A stretch of 9,300 nucleotides of DNA from NCBI GenBank assembly GCA_902496375.1, contig CABVAS010000048.1:1-9300 (forward strand), read 5' to 3'. Position numbers and translations under genes: made by a program. Under the pieces are notes generated by a model. It had not been told where the DNA came from and did not search any database. It saw nothing but the letters and a program-made list of their open reading frames with translations. The stretch comes from an uncultured Collinsella sp. (GTDB lineage Bacteria > Actinomycetota > Coriobacteriia > Coriobacteriales > Coriobacteriaceae). This document shows positions 1 to 5,999 of this stretch, one piece after another; the stretch's first letter is position 1, and the number at the start of each line of letters is the position of its first letter.

Positions 1-196
1 CAGGCGGCCAAAGCCGGCGAGGGTTCGCGAAGCGAACACGCGGATTCTCCGCGCAAACTATCAGCTCAATATGGATGCGATGTTTATCGAATCTCAGCCG
101 GCCATGCGCCGCATCAACGGATCCCCTCCCGCACCGCGGAGAATCGAACTCTGTGCAGGGCGCGGACGTAAAGAAAATGCCGCAGCAACGCAGGGT
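1..196. other. Left-edge region with no convincing gene
   Basis: All three forward frames stay open here for long stretches, as GC-rich DNA often does, so openness says little. One forward frame is open from base 1 to a TAA at 169-171 and could be the tail of a gene starting outside the window, but its translation shows no motif I recognise. Small inverted repeats are visible: GTTCGC/GCGAAC (23-28/32-37), CGCGGA/TCCGCG (39-44/48-53), and a distant 11-bp perfect pair at 43-53 and 135-145. No ribosome binding site, promoter or terminator with a T-run was found. Confidence 0.4.
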
Positions 197-519
197 GGGA
201 TGCGCTTTCCCGATGGCAGCCCAGGCGGAAAGCGCGTCCCGGAATCCGCGCTCAGACTGGGATGTAGTTTCCGGATGATGCCTCAAGCGGAAACTGCGAC
301 CCGGAATCGAGCCGTAGAGTGGGATATGCTTTCCCAATGGCAGCTCAAGCGGAAAGTACATCCCGGAATCCTCGTTCGGAATGGGATGCAGTTTCCAAAT
401 GAATGGCTAGCGGAAAGTACATCCCGGAATCCGCGCTCAGAACGGGATGCGCTTTCCCAGCGGCGGTCCAAGCGGAAAGTGCATCCCGGAATCTCGCCTC
501 AAACTGGGACACACTTTCC
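197..519. repeat. Tandem 62-bp repeat array with alternating inverted 14-bp half-sites
   Basis: Five units start at 227, 289, 351, 412 and 474, giving periods of 62, 62, 61 and 62 bp; half a unit precedes them at 197-226. Each unit has a forward half-site close to GGAAAGTGCATCCC, an 18-bp spacer always beginning GGAATC, the inverted half-site close to GGGATGCGCTTTCC, and a 15-16 bp linker usually ending AAGC or similar. Inverted half-sites start at 197, 259, 321, 383, 444 and 506. Eleven half-sites therefore alternate in orientation with centres 29-32 bp apart, about three helical turns. The GGAAA, TCCC and GGAATC elements are better kept than the spacers. No repeat-linked transposase lies in the window. 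The array could be a BIME-like intergenic element, a protein-binding array, or a series of RNA hairpins. Open frames across it translate to a low-complexity pattern and are not genes. Confidence 0.9.
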
Positions 520-535
520 GCTTCACCTGCCGCCT

Positions 536-570
536 TGAAAAACCTGCGCGCTCGCCATCCCAAAACTGGG
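536..570. repeat. Probable decayed last unit of the 62-bp array
   Basis: The block CTCGCC-(few bases)-AAACTGGG at 493-508 recurs in altered form at 551-570. The two AAACTGGG copies start at 501 and 563, exactly one 62-bp period apart. The expected forward half-site near 536 is reduced to a GAAA-like remnant, and the inverted half-site after 568 has lost its TTTCC end. This suggests the array once continued to within about 25 bp of the patatin gene's ribosome binding site. Confidence 0.5.
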
Positions 571-595
571 TAGAAGAAAGCCAAAACGCAATCGC

Positions 596-601
596 AGGAG
601 G
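596..601 (+). promoter_or_regulatory. Ribosome binding site of the patatin-like gene
   Basis: AGGAGG lies five bases before the ATG at 607. It is a near-ideal Shine-Dalgarno sequence and fixes this start. Confidence 0.85.
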
Positions 602-606
602 TCAAC

Positions 607-1485
607 ATGACTGCAGAAGATAAGGCAAAGAACGCTGGCAAGGTCGCGCTCGTTTTGGAGGGCGGCAGCTTCCGCGGGCAGTTTACTGCGGGCGTGCTCG
701 ACGTTCTCATGGAGGCTGGCGTCGAGATTCCGGCGGTATATGGCGTATCGGCCGGCGCCCTCAACGGCGTGAACTACAAGTCGCACCAGATCGGCCGTGT
801 CAACCGCATCAACCTGGCTTTCTGCAACGACAGCCGCTTCATGGGCGCTGCATCGTTTGCGTCCACGGGTTCCATTGTGGGTTACGACTTTATCTTCAAC
901 GATGTCCAGGACCGCCTGGATCCCTTTGACAACGAGACGTTCGACGCGAGCCCCATCGAGATGTACGCCGTCGCGACGGACATGCTTTTTGGAACCGCCA
1001 CGTACCTGCCGGTCAAAAGCGCCGTACTTGACCTCGACGCTGTTCGCGCCTCGACGTCGCTGCCGCTGGTGACGCCGCCGGTCGAGATTGACGGGCACAA
1101 ATACGTCGACGGCGGCGTAGCCGATTCGGTTCCCATCGAGCATGTGCTCGAGGAGGCGGGCTTCGATCGCGCGGTTGTCATTGTCACGCAGGACCGCTCG
1201 TACGAGAAAAAGCCCTACGAGTTTATGCCCGCCGCGCGTGCGCGTTATGCCGACTACCCCTATCTGCTCGAGGCTATCGAGACGCGCCACGACCGCTACA
1301 ACATCCAGCGCATGCATCTGTGGAAGTATGAGCGCGAGGGCCGTGCGCTGGTCGTCGCTCCGCAAAAGCCGGTCGAGGTCGGCCATGTCGAGCACGATTC
1401 GGCAAAGCTTTTGGACCTGTATATCCAGGGCCGCCAGGAGGCAAAGCGCCTGCTCGCGGAAATCCAAGAGTTCGTTGAGCGCTAA
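607..1485 (+). CDS. Patatin-like phospholipase family protein (YjjU-like)
   Basis: This 292-residue protein belongs to the patatin-like serine acyl hydrolases, which cleave acyl chains from lipids with a Ser-Asp dyad. The oxyanion-hole glycine-rich loop is seen at residues 18-24 (EGGSFRG). The nucleophile Ser48 sits in GVSAG, and the catalytic Asp168 in the YVDGG motif, followed by DSVPIEH. The stretch RASTSLPLVTPPVEIDG before the Asp is typical of bacterial members of the E. coli YjjU type. No signal peptide or membrane segment is evident, so it is probably cytoplasmic or membrane-peripheral. The start is set by a strong AGGAGG. The gene stands alone between a repeat array and the ribosomal operon, which has its own promoter. 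I see no T-rich terminator after it. The family is clear; the natural lipid substrate is not. Confidence 0.9.
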   Translation: MTAEDKAKNAGKVALVLEGGSFRGQFTAGVLDVLMEAGVEIPAVYGVSAGALNGVNYKSHQIGRVNRINLAFCNDSRFMGAASFASTGSIVGYDFIFNDVQDRLDPFDNETFDASPIEMYAVATDMLFGTATYLPVKSAVLDLDAVRASTSLPLVTPPVEIDGHKYVDGGVADSVPIEHVLEEAGFDRAVVIVTQDRSYEKKPYEFMPAARARYADYPYLLEAIETRHDRYNIQRMHLWKYEREGRALVVAPQKPVEVGHVEHDSAKLLDLYIQGRQEAKRLLAEIQEFVER

Positions 1486-1570
1486 CGACGGCGAACCCTC
1501 AAAAAATGACAACAGCTAAAGAGCTGGAAAAATCACGGCTCGTGGATGACATGTGCAGAAACTCTGGTCG

Positions 1571-1592
1571 GAGTCAAAATACCTGTTGACTC
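1571..1592. repeat. 7-bp perfect inverted repeat over the rplM -35 box
   Basis: GAGTCAA (1571-1577) and TTGACTC (1586-1592) are perfect inverted copies separated by 8 bp. The right arm contains the -35 hexamer of the rplM promoter. It could be an operator for a dimeric regulator or could have arisen by chance. Confidence 0.4.
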
Positions 1593-1613
1593 GTACGGCG
1601 AGCGGGGTAATAT
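1586..1613 (+). promoter_or_regulatory. Strong sigma70-type promoter of rplM-rpsI
   Basis: The -35 box TTGACT (1586-1591) and the -10 box TAATAT (1608-1613) are separated by 16 bp. Transcription would start near 1620, giving a leader of about 60 nt before the GTG start. This is the clearest promoter in the window, as expected for a ribosomal-protein operon. Confidence 0.75.
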
Positions 1614-1624
1614 GGACGGGTTAC

Positions 1625-1650
1625 TTGCAGAGCCCCGTGAATCTCTGTAA
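1625..1650 (+). promoter_or_regulatory. Candidate hairpin in the rplM mRNA leader
   Basis: TTGCAGAG (1625-1632) can pair with CTCTGTAA (1643-1650) in an 8-bp stem with one G-U pair and a 10-nt loop. It lies between the predicted transcription start and the ribosome binding site at 1668-1674. L13 operons in several bacteria are feedback-regulated through leader RNA, so this is a plausible regulatory element. I cannot match it to a known family by eye. Confidence 0.4.
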
Positions 1651-1679
1651 CAACACGTACTGTACATGGAGGAGTCTAA

Positions 1680-2123
1680 GTGATTTCGAAATCGACTCAC
1701 TACGCCAAGCAGGGCGAGGTCCAGCGCAACTGGGTTCTCGTCGACGCCGATGGTGCTGTCCTGGGCCGTCTTGCCACCCAGATCGCAATGATCCTGCGCG
1801 GTAAGAACAAGCCCCAGTTCACGCCCAACAGCGACTGCGGCGACTTCGTTGTCGTCATCAACGCCGATAAGGTCCAGCTTACCGGTAACAAGGCCGACAC
1901 GAAGACCTATTATCGCCACAGCGGCTACAACGGCGGCCTCAAGGCTGAGAGCTTCCGCCAGGCTATGGAGAAGCACCCGGAGAAGGTCATCGAGCGCGCC
2001 GTTCGCGGCATGCTGCCCAAGACCACCCTCGGCCGTGCCCAGATGACCAAGCTTAAGGTCTACGCTGGTGCCGAGCATCCGCACGCTGCCCAGAACCCCA
2101 CGAAGATTGAGCTGGAGGCTTAA
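1680..2123 (+). CDS. rplM: 50S ribosomal protein L13
   Basis: This 147-residue protein is the full usual length of bacterial L13 (uL13), an early-assembling large-subunit protein that binds 23S rRNA. Recognisable family segments are the N-terminal NWVLVDADGAVLGRLA region, NKPQFTPNSDCGDFVVV, the TYYRHSGYNGGL block, and HPEKVIERAVRGMLPK followed by LKVYAGAEHPHAAQNP near the end. Translation begins at GTG; GGAGGAG at 1668-1674 lies five bases upstream and makes this the right start. The gene follows a strong promoter and a short structured leader, and rpsI begins two bases after its stop. This rplM-rpsI pairing is conserved across bacteria. Confidence 0.98.
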   Translation: MISKSTHYAKQGEVQRNWVLVDADGAVLGRLATQIAMILRGKNKPQFTPNSDCGDFVVVINADKVQLTGNKADTKTYYRHSGYNGGLKAESFRQAMEKHPEKVIERAVRGMLPKTTLGRAQMTKLKVYAGAEHPHAAQNPTKIELEA

Positions 2124-2125
2124 AG

Positions 2126-2521
<396 letters not shown>

Positions 2522-2526
2522 GGTTT

Positions 2527-2543
2527 TATCTCCTTACGAGATA
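2527..2543 (+). other. Small hairpin between rpsI and its terminator
   Basis: TATCTC (2527-2532) pairs perfectly with GAGATA (2538-2543) around a 5-nt loop, just after the rpsI stop and before the terminator stem. It lacks a T-run, so it is not itself a terminator. It may protect the mRNA 3' end or have no role. Confidence 0.35.
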
Positions 2544-2551
2544 CAATGTAC

Positions 2552-2595
2552 AAGCGGGGCCTGCCGATTGCTCGGCGGGTCCCGCTTTTCTTTTT
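2552..2595 (+). terminator. Intrinsic terminator of the rplM-rpsI operon
   Basis: A stem of about 16 bp with two G-U pairs runs from AAGCGGG (2552-2558) to CCCGCTT (2581-2587) around a TTGC loop, followed by a T-rich run (TTTTCTTTTT). This is a textbook Rho-independent terminator. Confidence 0.92.
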
Positions 2596-2601
2596 CGACT
2601 A

Positions 2602-2628
2602 GGGTGGGCGACTGCGTTTTGCCCACTT
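2602..2628 (+). other. Inverted repeat directly before the glmM ribosome binding site
   Basis: GTGGGC (2604-2609) and GCCCAC (2621-2626) are perfect inverted copies around an 11-nt loop. Two wobble pairs could extend the stem to 2602-2628. It ends three bases before the glmM Shine-Dalgarno (2631-2637). No clear promoter is visible between the rpsI terminator and glmM, so the hairpin may lie in a read-through transcript or a short leader. Confidence 0.35.
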
Positions 2629-2644
2629 GGGAAGGAGCGATCCT

Positions 2645-3982
2645 ATGCCCCAGAACATCTTCGGTACCGATGGCGTCCGTGGCGTCGCCAACGCCGACCT
2701 CTCGTGCGACCTTGCATTTCGTCTGGGCCGCGCGGCGACCAAGTTCCTTGGCCCGGACATTTGCATCGGTCGCGATACGCGTCTTTCGGGCACCATGCTC
2801 GAGAGTGCTCTGACCGCCGGCATTATGGCCGAGGGCGGTCGCCCGCATTGCTGCGGCGTTATCCCTACGCCGGCCGTGGCACTGCTCACCGTTCAAAACG
2901 AGCTCGACGGCGGCATTGTCATTTCTGCTTCGCACAATCCGCCGGAGTTCAACGGCATCAAGTTCTTTAGTCGTAAGGGCATGAAGCTTCCCGACGCGGT
3001 TGAGGAAGAGATCAGCGCCTGGGTCATGTCCGAGGAGGCCATGGCTGCCGACACGCTGCCGACCGGCGCCGGCGTGGGCCACATCATCAAGATGAAGGAC
3101 GCTCGCAAGGCATACGTCGACCACGCCATCGATACGCTTGATGGCCTGAGGCTCGATGGCCTGGTCGTTGCCGTCGACTGCGGTCACGGTGCTTCCTGCC
3201 AGACCACGCCCGCCGCGCTGCAGCGCCTGGGTGCTACGGTCCATGCCATCAACACCGATTATTGTGGCACCGACATTAACGTCGAGTGCGGCTCCACGCA
3301 CCTTGAGCCCCTGCGCGAGCTCGTGCTGCGCACCCACGCTGACATCGGTCTGGCCCACGACGGCGACGCCGACCGCGTGCTCTTTGTGGACAGCGAGGGC
3401 AATGAGATCGACGGTGACTACATCCTGGCTATCTGCGGTTCTGACCTCGCCGCTCGCGGCAAGCTCGCCAACTCCGAGATCGTCTCGACCGTCATGTGCA
3501 ACCTGGGCTTCTCCATCGCTATGAAGGAGCAGGGCTTCGAGATGGTCCAGACCGCCGTGGGCGACCGCTACGTTCTGGAGCGCATGCTCGCGGACGGCGC
3601 CGTCATCGGCGGTGAACAGTCTGGCCACATCATCTTCCTGGAGCACAATACCACCGGCGACGGCCTGGTGACGGCCCTGCAGCTGCTGGCCGTGCTCAAG
3701 CGCACCGGCCGCACCCTCACCGATCTTGCCGGTATCATGAAGAAGTACCCGCAGGTACTCGTCAACGTGCATTCCGACAACAAGGCCGGTCTGGACGATT
3801 GCCAGCCCATCTGGGATGCCGTCGCTGCTGCCGAGAAGGAGCTTGACGGCCGCGGCCGCATTCTGGTGCGCCCGAGCGGCACCGAGCCGCTGGTCCGCGT
3901 GATGGCCGAGGCCGAGACGCACGAGCTGACCCAGCGCGTTGTCGACGACATCGTCGAGGTTGTCAAGCGCGAACTTCCCTAA
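2645..3982 (+). CDS. glmM: Phosphoglucosamine mutase
   Basis: GlmM converts glucosamine-6-phosphate to glucosamine-1-phosphate, the committed step towards UDP-GlcNAc for peptidoglycan. The protein starts MPQNIFGTDGVRG, the family N-terminal signature. Ser96 in ISASHNP is the phosphorylated catalytic serine. The magnesium-binding loop DGDADR is at 239-244, and the phosphate-binding loop RPSGTEP at 409-415. The length of 445 residues matches the family. I place the start at the ATG at 2645 because GAAGGAG (2631-2637) precedes it at proper spacing and family homology begins there. An upstream in-frame TTG at 2627 lies before the Shine-Dalgarno and is not credible. No own promoter is obvious. The downstream PTS IIA and nagB genes make this a sugar/amino-sugar block, and NagB acts on the same glucosamine-6-phosphate pool. 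Confidence 0.97.
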   Translation: MPQNIFGTDGVRGVANADLSCDLAFRLGRAATKFLGPDICIGRDTRLSGTMLESALTAGIMAEGGRPHCCGVIPTPAVALLTVQNELDGGIVISASHNPPEFNGIKFFSRKGMKLPDAVEEEISAWVMSEEAMAADTLPTGAGVGHIIKMKDARKAYVDHAIDTLDGLRLDGLVVAVDCGHGASCQTTPAALQRLGATVHAINTDYCGTDINVECGSTHLEPLRELVLRTHADIGLAHDGDADRVLFVDSEGNEIDGDYILAICGSDLAARGKLANSEIVSTVMCNLGFSIAMKEQGFEMVQTAVGDRYVLERMLADGAVIGGEQSGHIIFLEHNTTGDGLVTALQLLAVLKRTGRTLTDLAGIMKKYPQVLVNVHSDNKAGLDDCQPIWDAVAAAEKELDGRGRILVRPSGTEPLVRVMAEAETHELTQRVVDDIVEVVKRELP

Positions 3983-4053
3983 TGGTCAAAAACGGGTGCC
4001 AAGTGGTAAACTGTTAAGGTTATTTTGGTTGATCGGTATGTCCGAGGGGGAGC

Positions 4054-4551
4054 ATGTTCACTAAAGTCCTAAGGTCTTTTGGTATGCGTGGTCGAGTCCT
4101 TACGTTGGATGCTCCCATCTCGGGTGACGTCATTCCGCTCTCCGAGGTAAACGACCAGACGTTTGCCACCGGCCTTTTGGGCCAGGGCGTGGCGATTCGG
4201 CCCACCGGAACGCGTGTGATTGCACCGGCTGACGCCAAGGTCGAGGCCATTTTTCCCACGGGACACGCTGTTGCGCTTAACACGGCCGATGGTCTGGACG
4301 TGCTCATCCACGTTGGTTTGGACACTGTTCAGCTCGAGGGCAAGCACTTTACCGTACATGCGCAAGTGGGTGACATCGTCCATAAGGGCGATGTACTCAT
4401 TGAGTTCGATCGCGAGGCAATTGCTGCCGAGGGCTACGATGTGACGGTTCCCATCTTGGTGTGCAACTCCGTTGAGTTCTCGAGTATCAAGGGCTCCGTT
4501 GGCGTGCATGTCGAAGAGATGGACCAGCTCATCGTTGCTCGCGAGCGCTAG
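4054..4551 (+). CDS. Glucose-type PTS EIIA component (stand-alone)
   Basis: This 165-residue protein is a single-domain EIIA of the glucose/N-acetylglucosamine PTS family, which passes phosphate from HPr to an EIIB domain. Family features are the N-terminal LDAPISGDVIPLSEV, GQGVAIRP, the invariant His71 in FPTGHAVAL and the phospho-accepting His86 in VLIHVGLDTVQL, followed by VGDIVHKGDVLIEFD. The matching histidines in E. coli Crr are 75 and 90. No EIIB or EIIC domain is attached or encoded nearby, so it must serve permeases encoded elsewhere. The start follows a GAGGGGGAG stretch (4044-4052) at short spacing. A weak -10-like TAAACT lies at 4007-4012, without a good -35. Its position beside glmM and nagB fits glucose or GlcNAc uptake. 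Whether it also signals, as E. coli Crr does, cannot be seen. Confidence 0.93.
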   Translation: MFTKVLRSFGMRGRVLTLDAPISGDVIPLSEVNDQTFATGLLGQGVAIRPTGTRVIAPADAKVEAIFPTGHAVALNTADGLDVLIHVGLDTVQLEGKHFTVHAQVGDIVHKGDVLIEFDREAIAAEGYDVTVPILVCNSVEFSSIKGSVGVHVEEMDQLIVARER

Positions 4552-4573
4552 CAAGTGCACGTGGCCATTAGCC

Positions 4574-4579
4574 TACAAT
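4574..4579 (+). promoter_or_regulatory. Possible -10 box upstream of nagB
   Basis: TACAAT matches the sigma70 -10 consensus at five of six bases and sits just after the PTS IIA gene. No good -35 is found at the right distance. If real, transcription would start around 4586, directly before the first leader hairpin. Confidence 0.4.
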
Positions 4580-4591
4580 TCAAACACGTTT

Positions 4592-4822
4592 ACGGAGGGC
4601 GCCCTTGAAAGAGGACGCCCTCCGTGGCAAGATGGGATTTGTCCGAGGCTAAACAGCTTCGGGTCACCGTGGACGGGCAGGGGCCTCGACGCGGCTAGAC
4701 ACGAGACACATACATTACGCGACCTCGCCCTGGTGGCCGCACACGTTGGTTGCGGCCGACGCGGGCCGCGGGCAAGTGCTTGTAAGGGAGCCTTGCCTCT
4801 CTTGTACGAGAAAGGACGCGTA
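4592..4822 (+). promoter_or_regulatory. Hairpin-rich leader (or small RNA) upstream of nagB
   Basis: The gap between the IIA gene and nagB is about 270 bp, far more than needed. Stem 1 pairs ACGGAGGGCG (4592-4601) perfectly with CGCCCTCCGT (4616-4625), continues as CCTT/GAGG and closes on a GAAA tetraloop. Stem 2 pairs CCGAGGC (4643-4649) with GCTTCGG (4656-4662), with one G-U pair, around a 6-nt loop. A weaker long-range stem 3 pairs CAGGG (4678-4682) with CCCTG (4728-4732) and CGCG (4690-4693) with CGCG (4718-4721). Stem 4 pairs GGCCGCA (4735-4741) perfectly with TGCGGCC (4751-4757) around a 9-nt loop. GGCAAG/CTTGCC near 4771-4796 may form another. There is no T-run, so it is probably a 5' leader continuous with nagB. 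I do not recognise a known riboswitch, T-box, glmS ribozyme, tmRNA or RNase P signature. Confidence 0.55.
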
Positions 4823-5551
4823 ATGAAGATCATTAAAGCTAAAGACTACGAGGATATGAGCCGCAAGGCCGCTAATATCATCTCGGCGCAGGTTATCCTC
4901 AAGCCCGACTGTGTGCTGGGCCTTGCCACCGGCTCCACCCCGATCGGTGCCTACAAGCAGCTCGCTGCTTGGTACGCGAAGGGCGACGTCGACTTTGCCG
5001 AGGTTAGCACCTACAACCTGGACGAGTATCGCGGCCTTTCGCACGACGATCCCCAGAGCTATCACTACTTCATGCGTGAGAACTTCTTCGATCACATCAA
5101 CATCGACCTGAACAACACGCATGTGCCCGATGGTTCCAACCCCGACGCCGCCGCTGCCTGCTCTGAGTACGACAAGATCGTCGCCGACGCCGGTTACCCG
5201 GATCTGCAGCTGCTCGGCATCGGCAACAACGGCCACATCGGCTTCAACGAGCCCGATGACCACTTCTCCAAGGGTACGCACTGCGTCGACCTCACTGAGA
5301 GCACCATTCAGGCCAACAGCCGCCTGTTCGACAGCATCGACGATGTTCCCCGTCAGGCCTACACCATGGGTACCCAGACCATCATGTATGCCCGCATGAT
5401 CCTGGTCGTCGCCAACGGCGAGGCCAAGGCTCAGGCCGTGCATGACATGTGCTATGGTCCGGTTACGCCCGAGTGCCCGGCTTCGATCCTGCAGCTGCAC
5501 ACCAACTGCGTTGTCGTTGCCGACGAGGCCGCCCTTTCGCTCTGCGAGTAG
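4823..5551 (+). CDS. nagB: Glucosamine-6-phosphate deaminase
   Basis: NagB converts glucosamine-6-phosphate to fructose-6-phosphate and ammonia, feeding amino sugars into glycolysis. The 242-residue protein has the sugar-phosphate loop LATGSTPIGAY (34-44), the catalytic Asp67 in YNLDEYRGL, and the signature GIGNNGHIGFNEP (132-144), with His138 and Glu143 at the ring-opening site. E. coli has Asp141 where this protein has Asn136. The protein is also shorter than E. coli NagB (266 residues) and lacks its C-terminal extension, as in the small, non-allosteric Gram-positive enzymes. The start at 4823 follows AAAGGA (4811-4816) and matches the family N-terminus; the reading frame stays open upstream but the added residues are not protein-like. 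A terminator follows directly. A long structured leader may control the gene. Confidence 0.96.
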   Translation: MKIIKAKDYEDMSRKAANIISAQVILKPDCVLGLATGSTPIGAYKQLAAWYAKGDVDFAEVSTYNLDEYRGLSHDDPQSYHYFMRENFFDHINIDLNNTHVPDGSNPDAAAACSEYDKIVADAGYPDLQLLGIGNNGHIGFNEPDDHFSKGTHCVDLTESTIQANSRLFDSIDDVPRQAYTMGTQTIMYARMILVVANGEAKAQAVHDMCYGPVTPECPASILQLHTNCVVVADEAALSLCE

Positions 5552-5583
5552 CGCGAATCCTGCAGCTCGACATAACCTTGCCT

Positions 5584-5611
5584 AAGGCCTCCGCTTTGCG
5601 GGGGCCTTTTT
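5584..5611 (+). terminator. Intrinsic terminator after nagB
   Basis: AAGGCC-T-CCGC (5584-5594) pairs with GCGG-G-GGCCTT (5598-5608) around a TTT loop, followed by a run of five T residues (5607-5611). This ends the nagB transcript. Confidence 0.92.
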
Positions 5612-5999
5612 GCTATCCCTTTTCGCCCACTTGACCAAAATCTTGCCGCAAGCTTGACGAACGCCAGATGCCCAACAGCTTGATTCATTCCATACCAGAT
5701 TCTATGCAAAAATGCCACTAGAAGGTCGTAGACGGTAGCGGGTGCTAGGCGAGTTGAATGACATGGCTGAACCTTGTTCATCTGCGTTACACTGCCGCTT
5801 AGATGGGACAAGCTGACAAGCTCATTTACCTGCTTAAAGACCGATTAGTCGGGGGATTAATAACAATCGGCCCTCGCTGTACAAAAACTTGCCGCTTGCG
5901 TACCAAAAGACAACCTAAAACACAAGGTCGCTCTATTCATAGCGCGGCTTGTATGGTCTTGCGGCTACAGTGTCCATACGGTCGAGTTGAGGAGCGGGC
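5612..5999. other. Gene-free region upstream of the large regulator
   Basis: No credible coding sequence was found here. The stretch is less GC-rich than its surroundings and should hold the regulator's promoter, but I find no convincing -35/-10 pair. Small elements seen: CTTG-CCG-CAAG near 5642; a tandem 8-bp repeat GACAAGCT at 5807-5814 and 5815-5822; CCGATT (5841-5846) with inverted AATCGG (5865-5870); and GTATGG (5951-5956) with inverted CCATAC (5974-5979) just before the ribosome binding site. Any of these may be operators. Confidence 0.5.
5989..5994 (+). promoter_or_regulatory. Ribosome binding site of the large regulator
   Basis: GAGGAG lies five bases before the ATG at 6000 and supports that start over later in-frame ATGs. 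Confidence 0.8.

Noticed and set aside
138..151. tRNA-like T-arm on the minus strand (GAGTTCGATTCTCC)
   Set aside because: The T-loop resembles a tRNA, but the stem has a mismatch, and I could not find matching acceptor, D and anticodon arms upstream.
197..519. CRISPR array
   Set aside because: The repeats contain two inverted half-sites per 62-bp unit, and the spacers are related to each other (all begin GGAATC) rather than unique. No cas genes are present.
71..538. 155-codon forward ORF across the repeat array
   Set aside because: Its translation is a low-complexity pattern forced by the DNA repeat. The 61-62 bp period is not a multiple of three, and there is no Shine-Dalgarno.
345..764. 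139-codon minus-strand ORF
   Set aside because: It crosses the repeat array and overlaps the start of the well-supported patatin gene; its translation shows no family features.
523..1512. 329-codon minus-strand ORF antisense to the patatin gene
   Set aside because: Long antisense frames are common in GC-rich genes. The forward frame has clear catalytic motifs and a ribosome binding site.
1513..1526. CAGCT-AAAG-AGCTG hairpin as terminator of the patatin gene
   Set aside because: The stem is only 5 bp and is followed by A residues, not T residues.
2627..2644. Upstream TTG start for glmM
   Set aside because: It lies before the Shine-Dalgarno at 2631-2637 and would add six residues absent from the family; the ATG at 2645 fits both.
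2534..3922. 462-codon minus-strand ORF antisense to glmM
   Set aside because: It is a shadow of glmM codon bias and also runs through the rpsI terminator; no protein family pattern.
4592..4640. Stem 1 before nagB as the terminator of the PTS IIA gene
   Set aside because: The stem is strong, but only GGCAAGATGGGATTT follows it, with no immediate T-run; other hairpins continue to nagB.
4472..4822. N-terminal extension of NagB through the open frame upstream
   Set aside because: The extension would overlap the PTS IIA gene out of frame and is not protein-like; the ATG at 4823 has a ribosome binding site and the family N-terminus.
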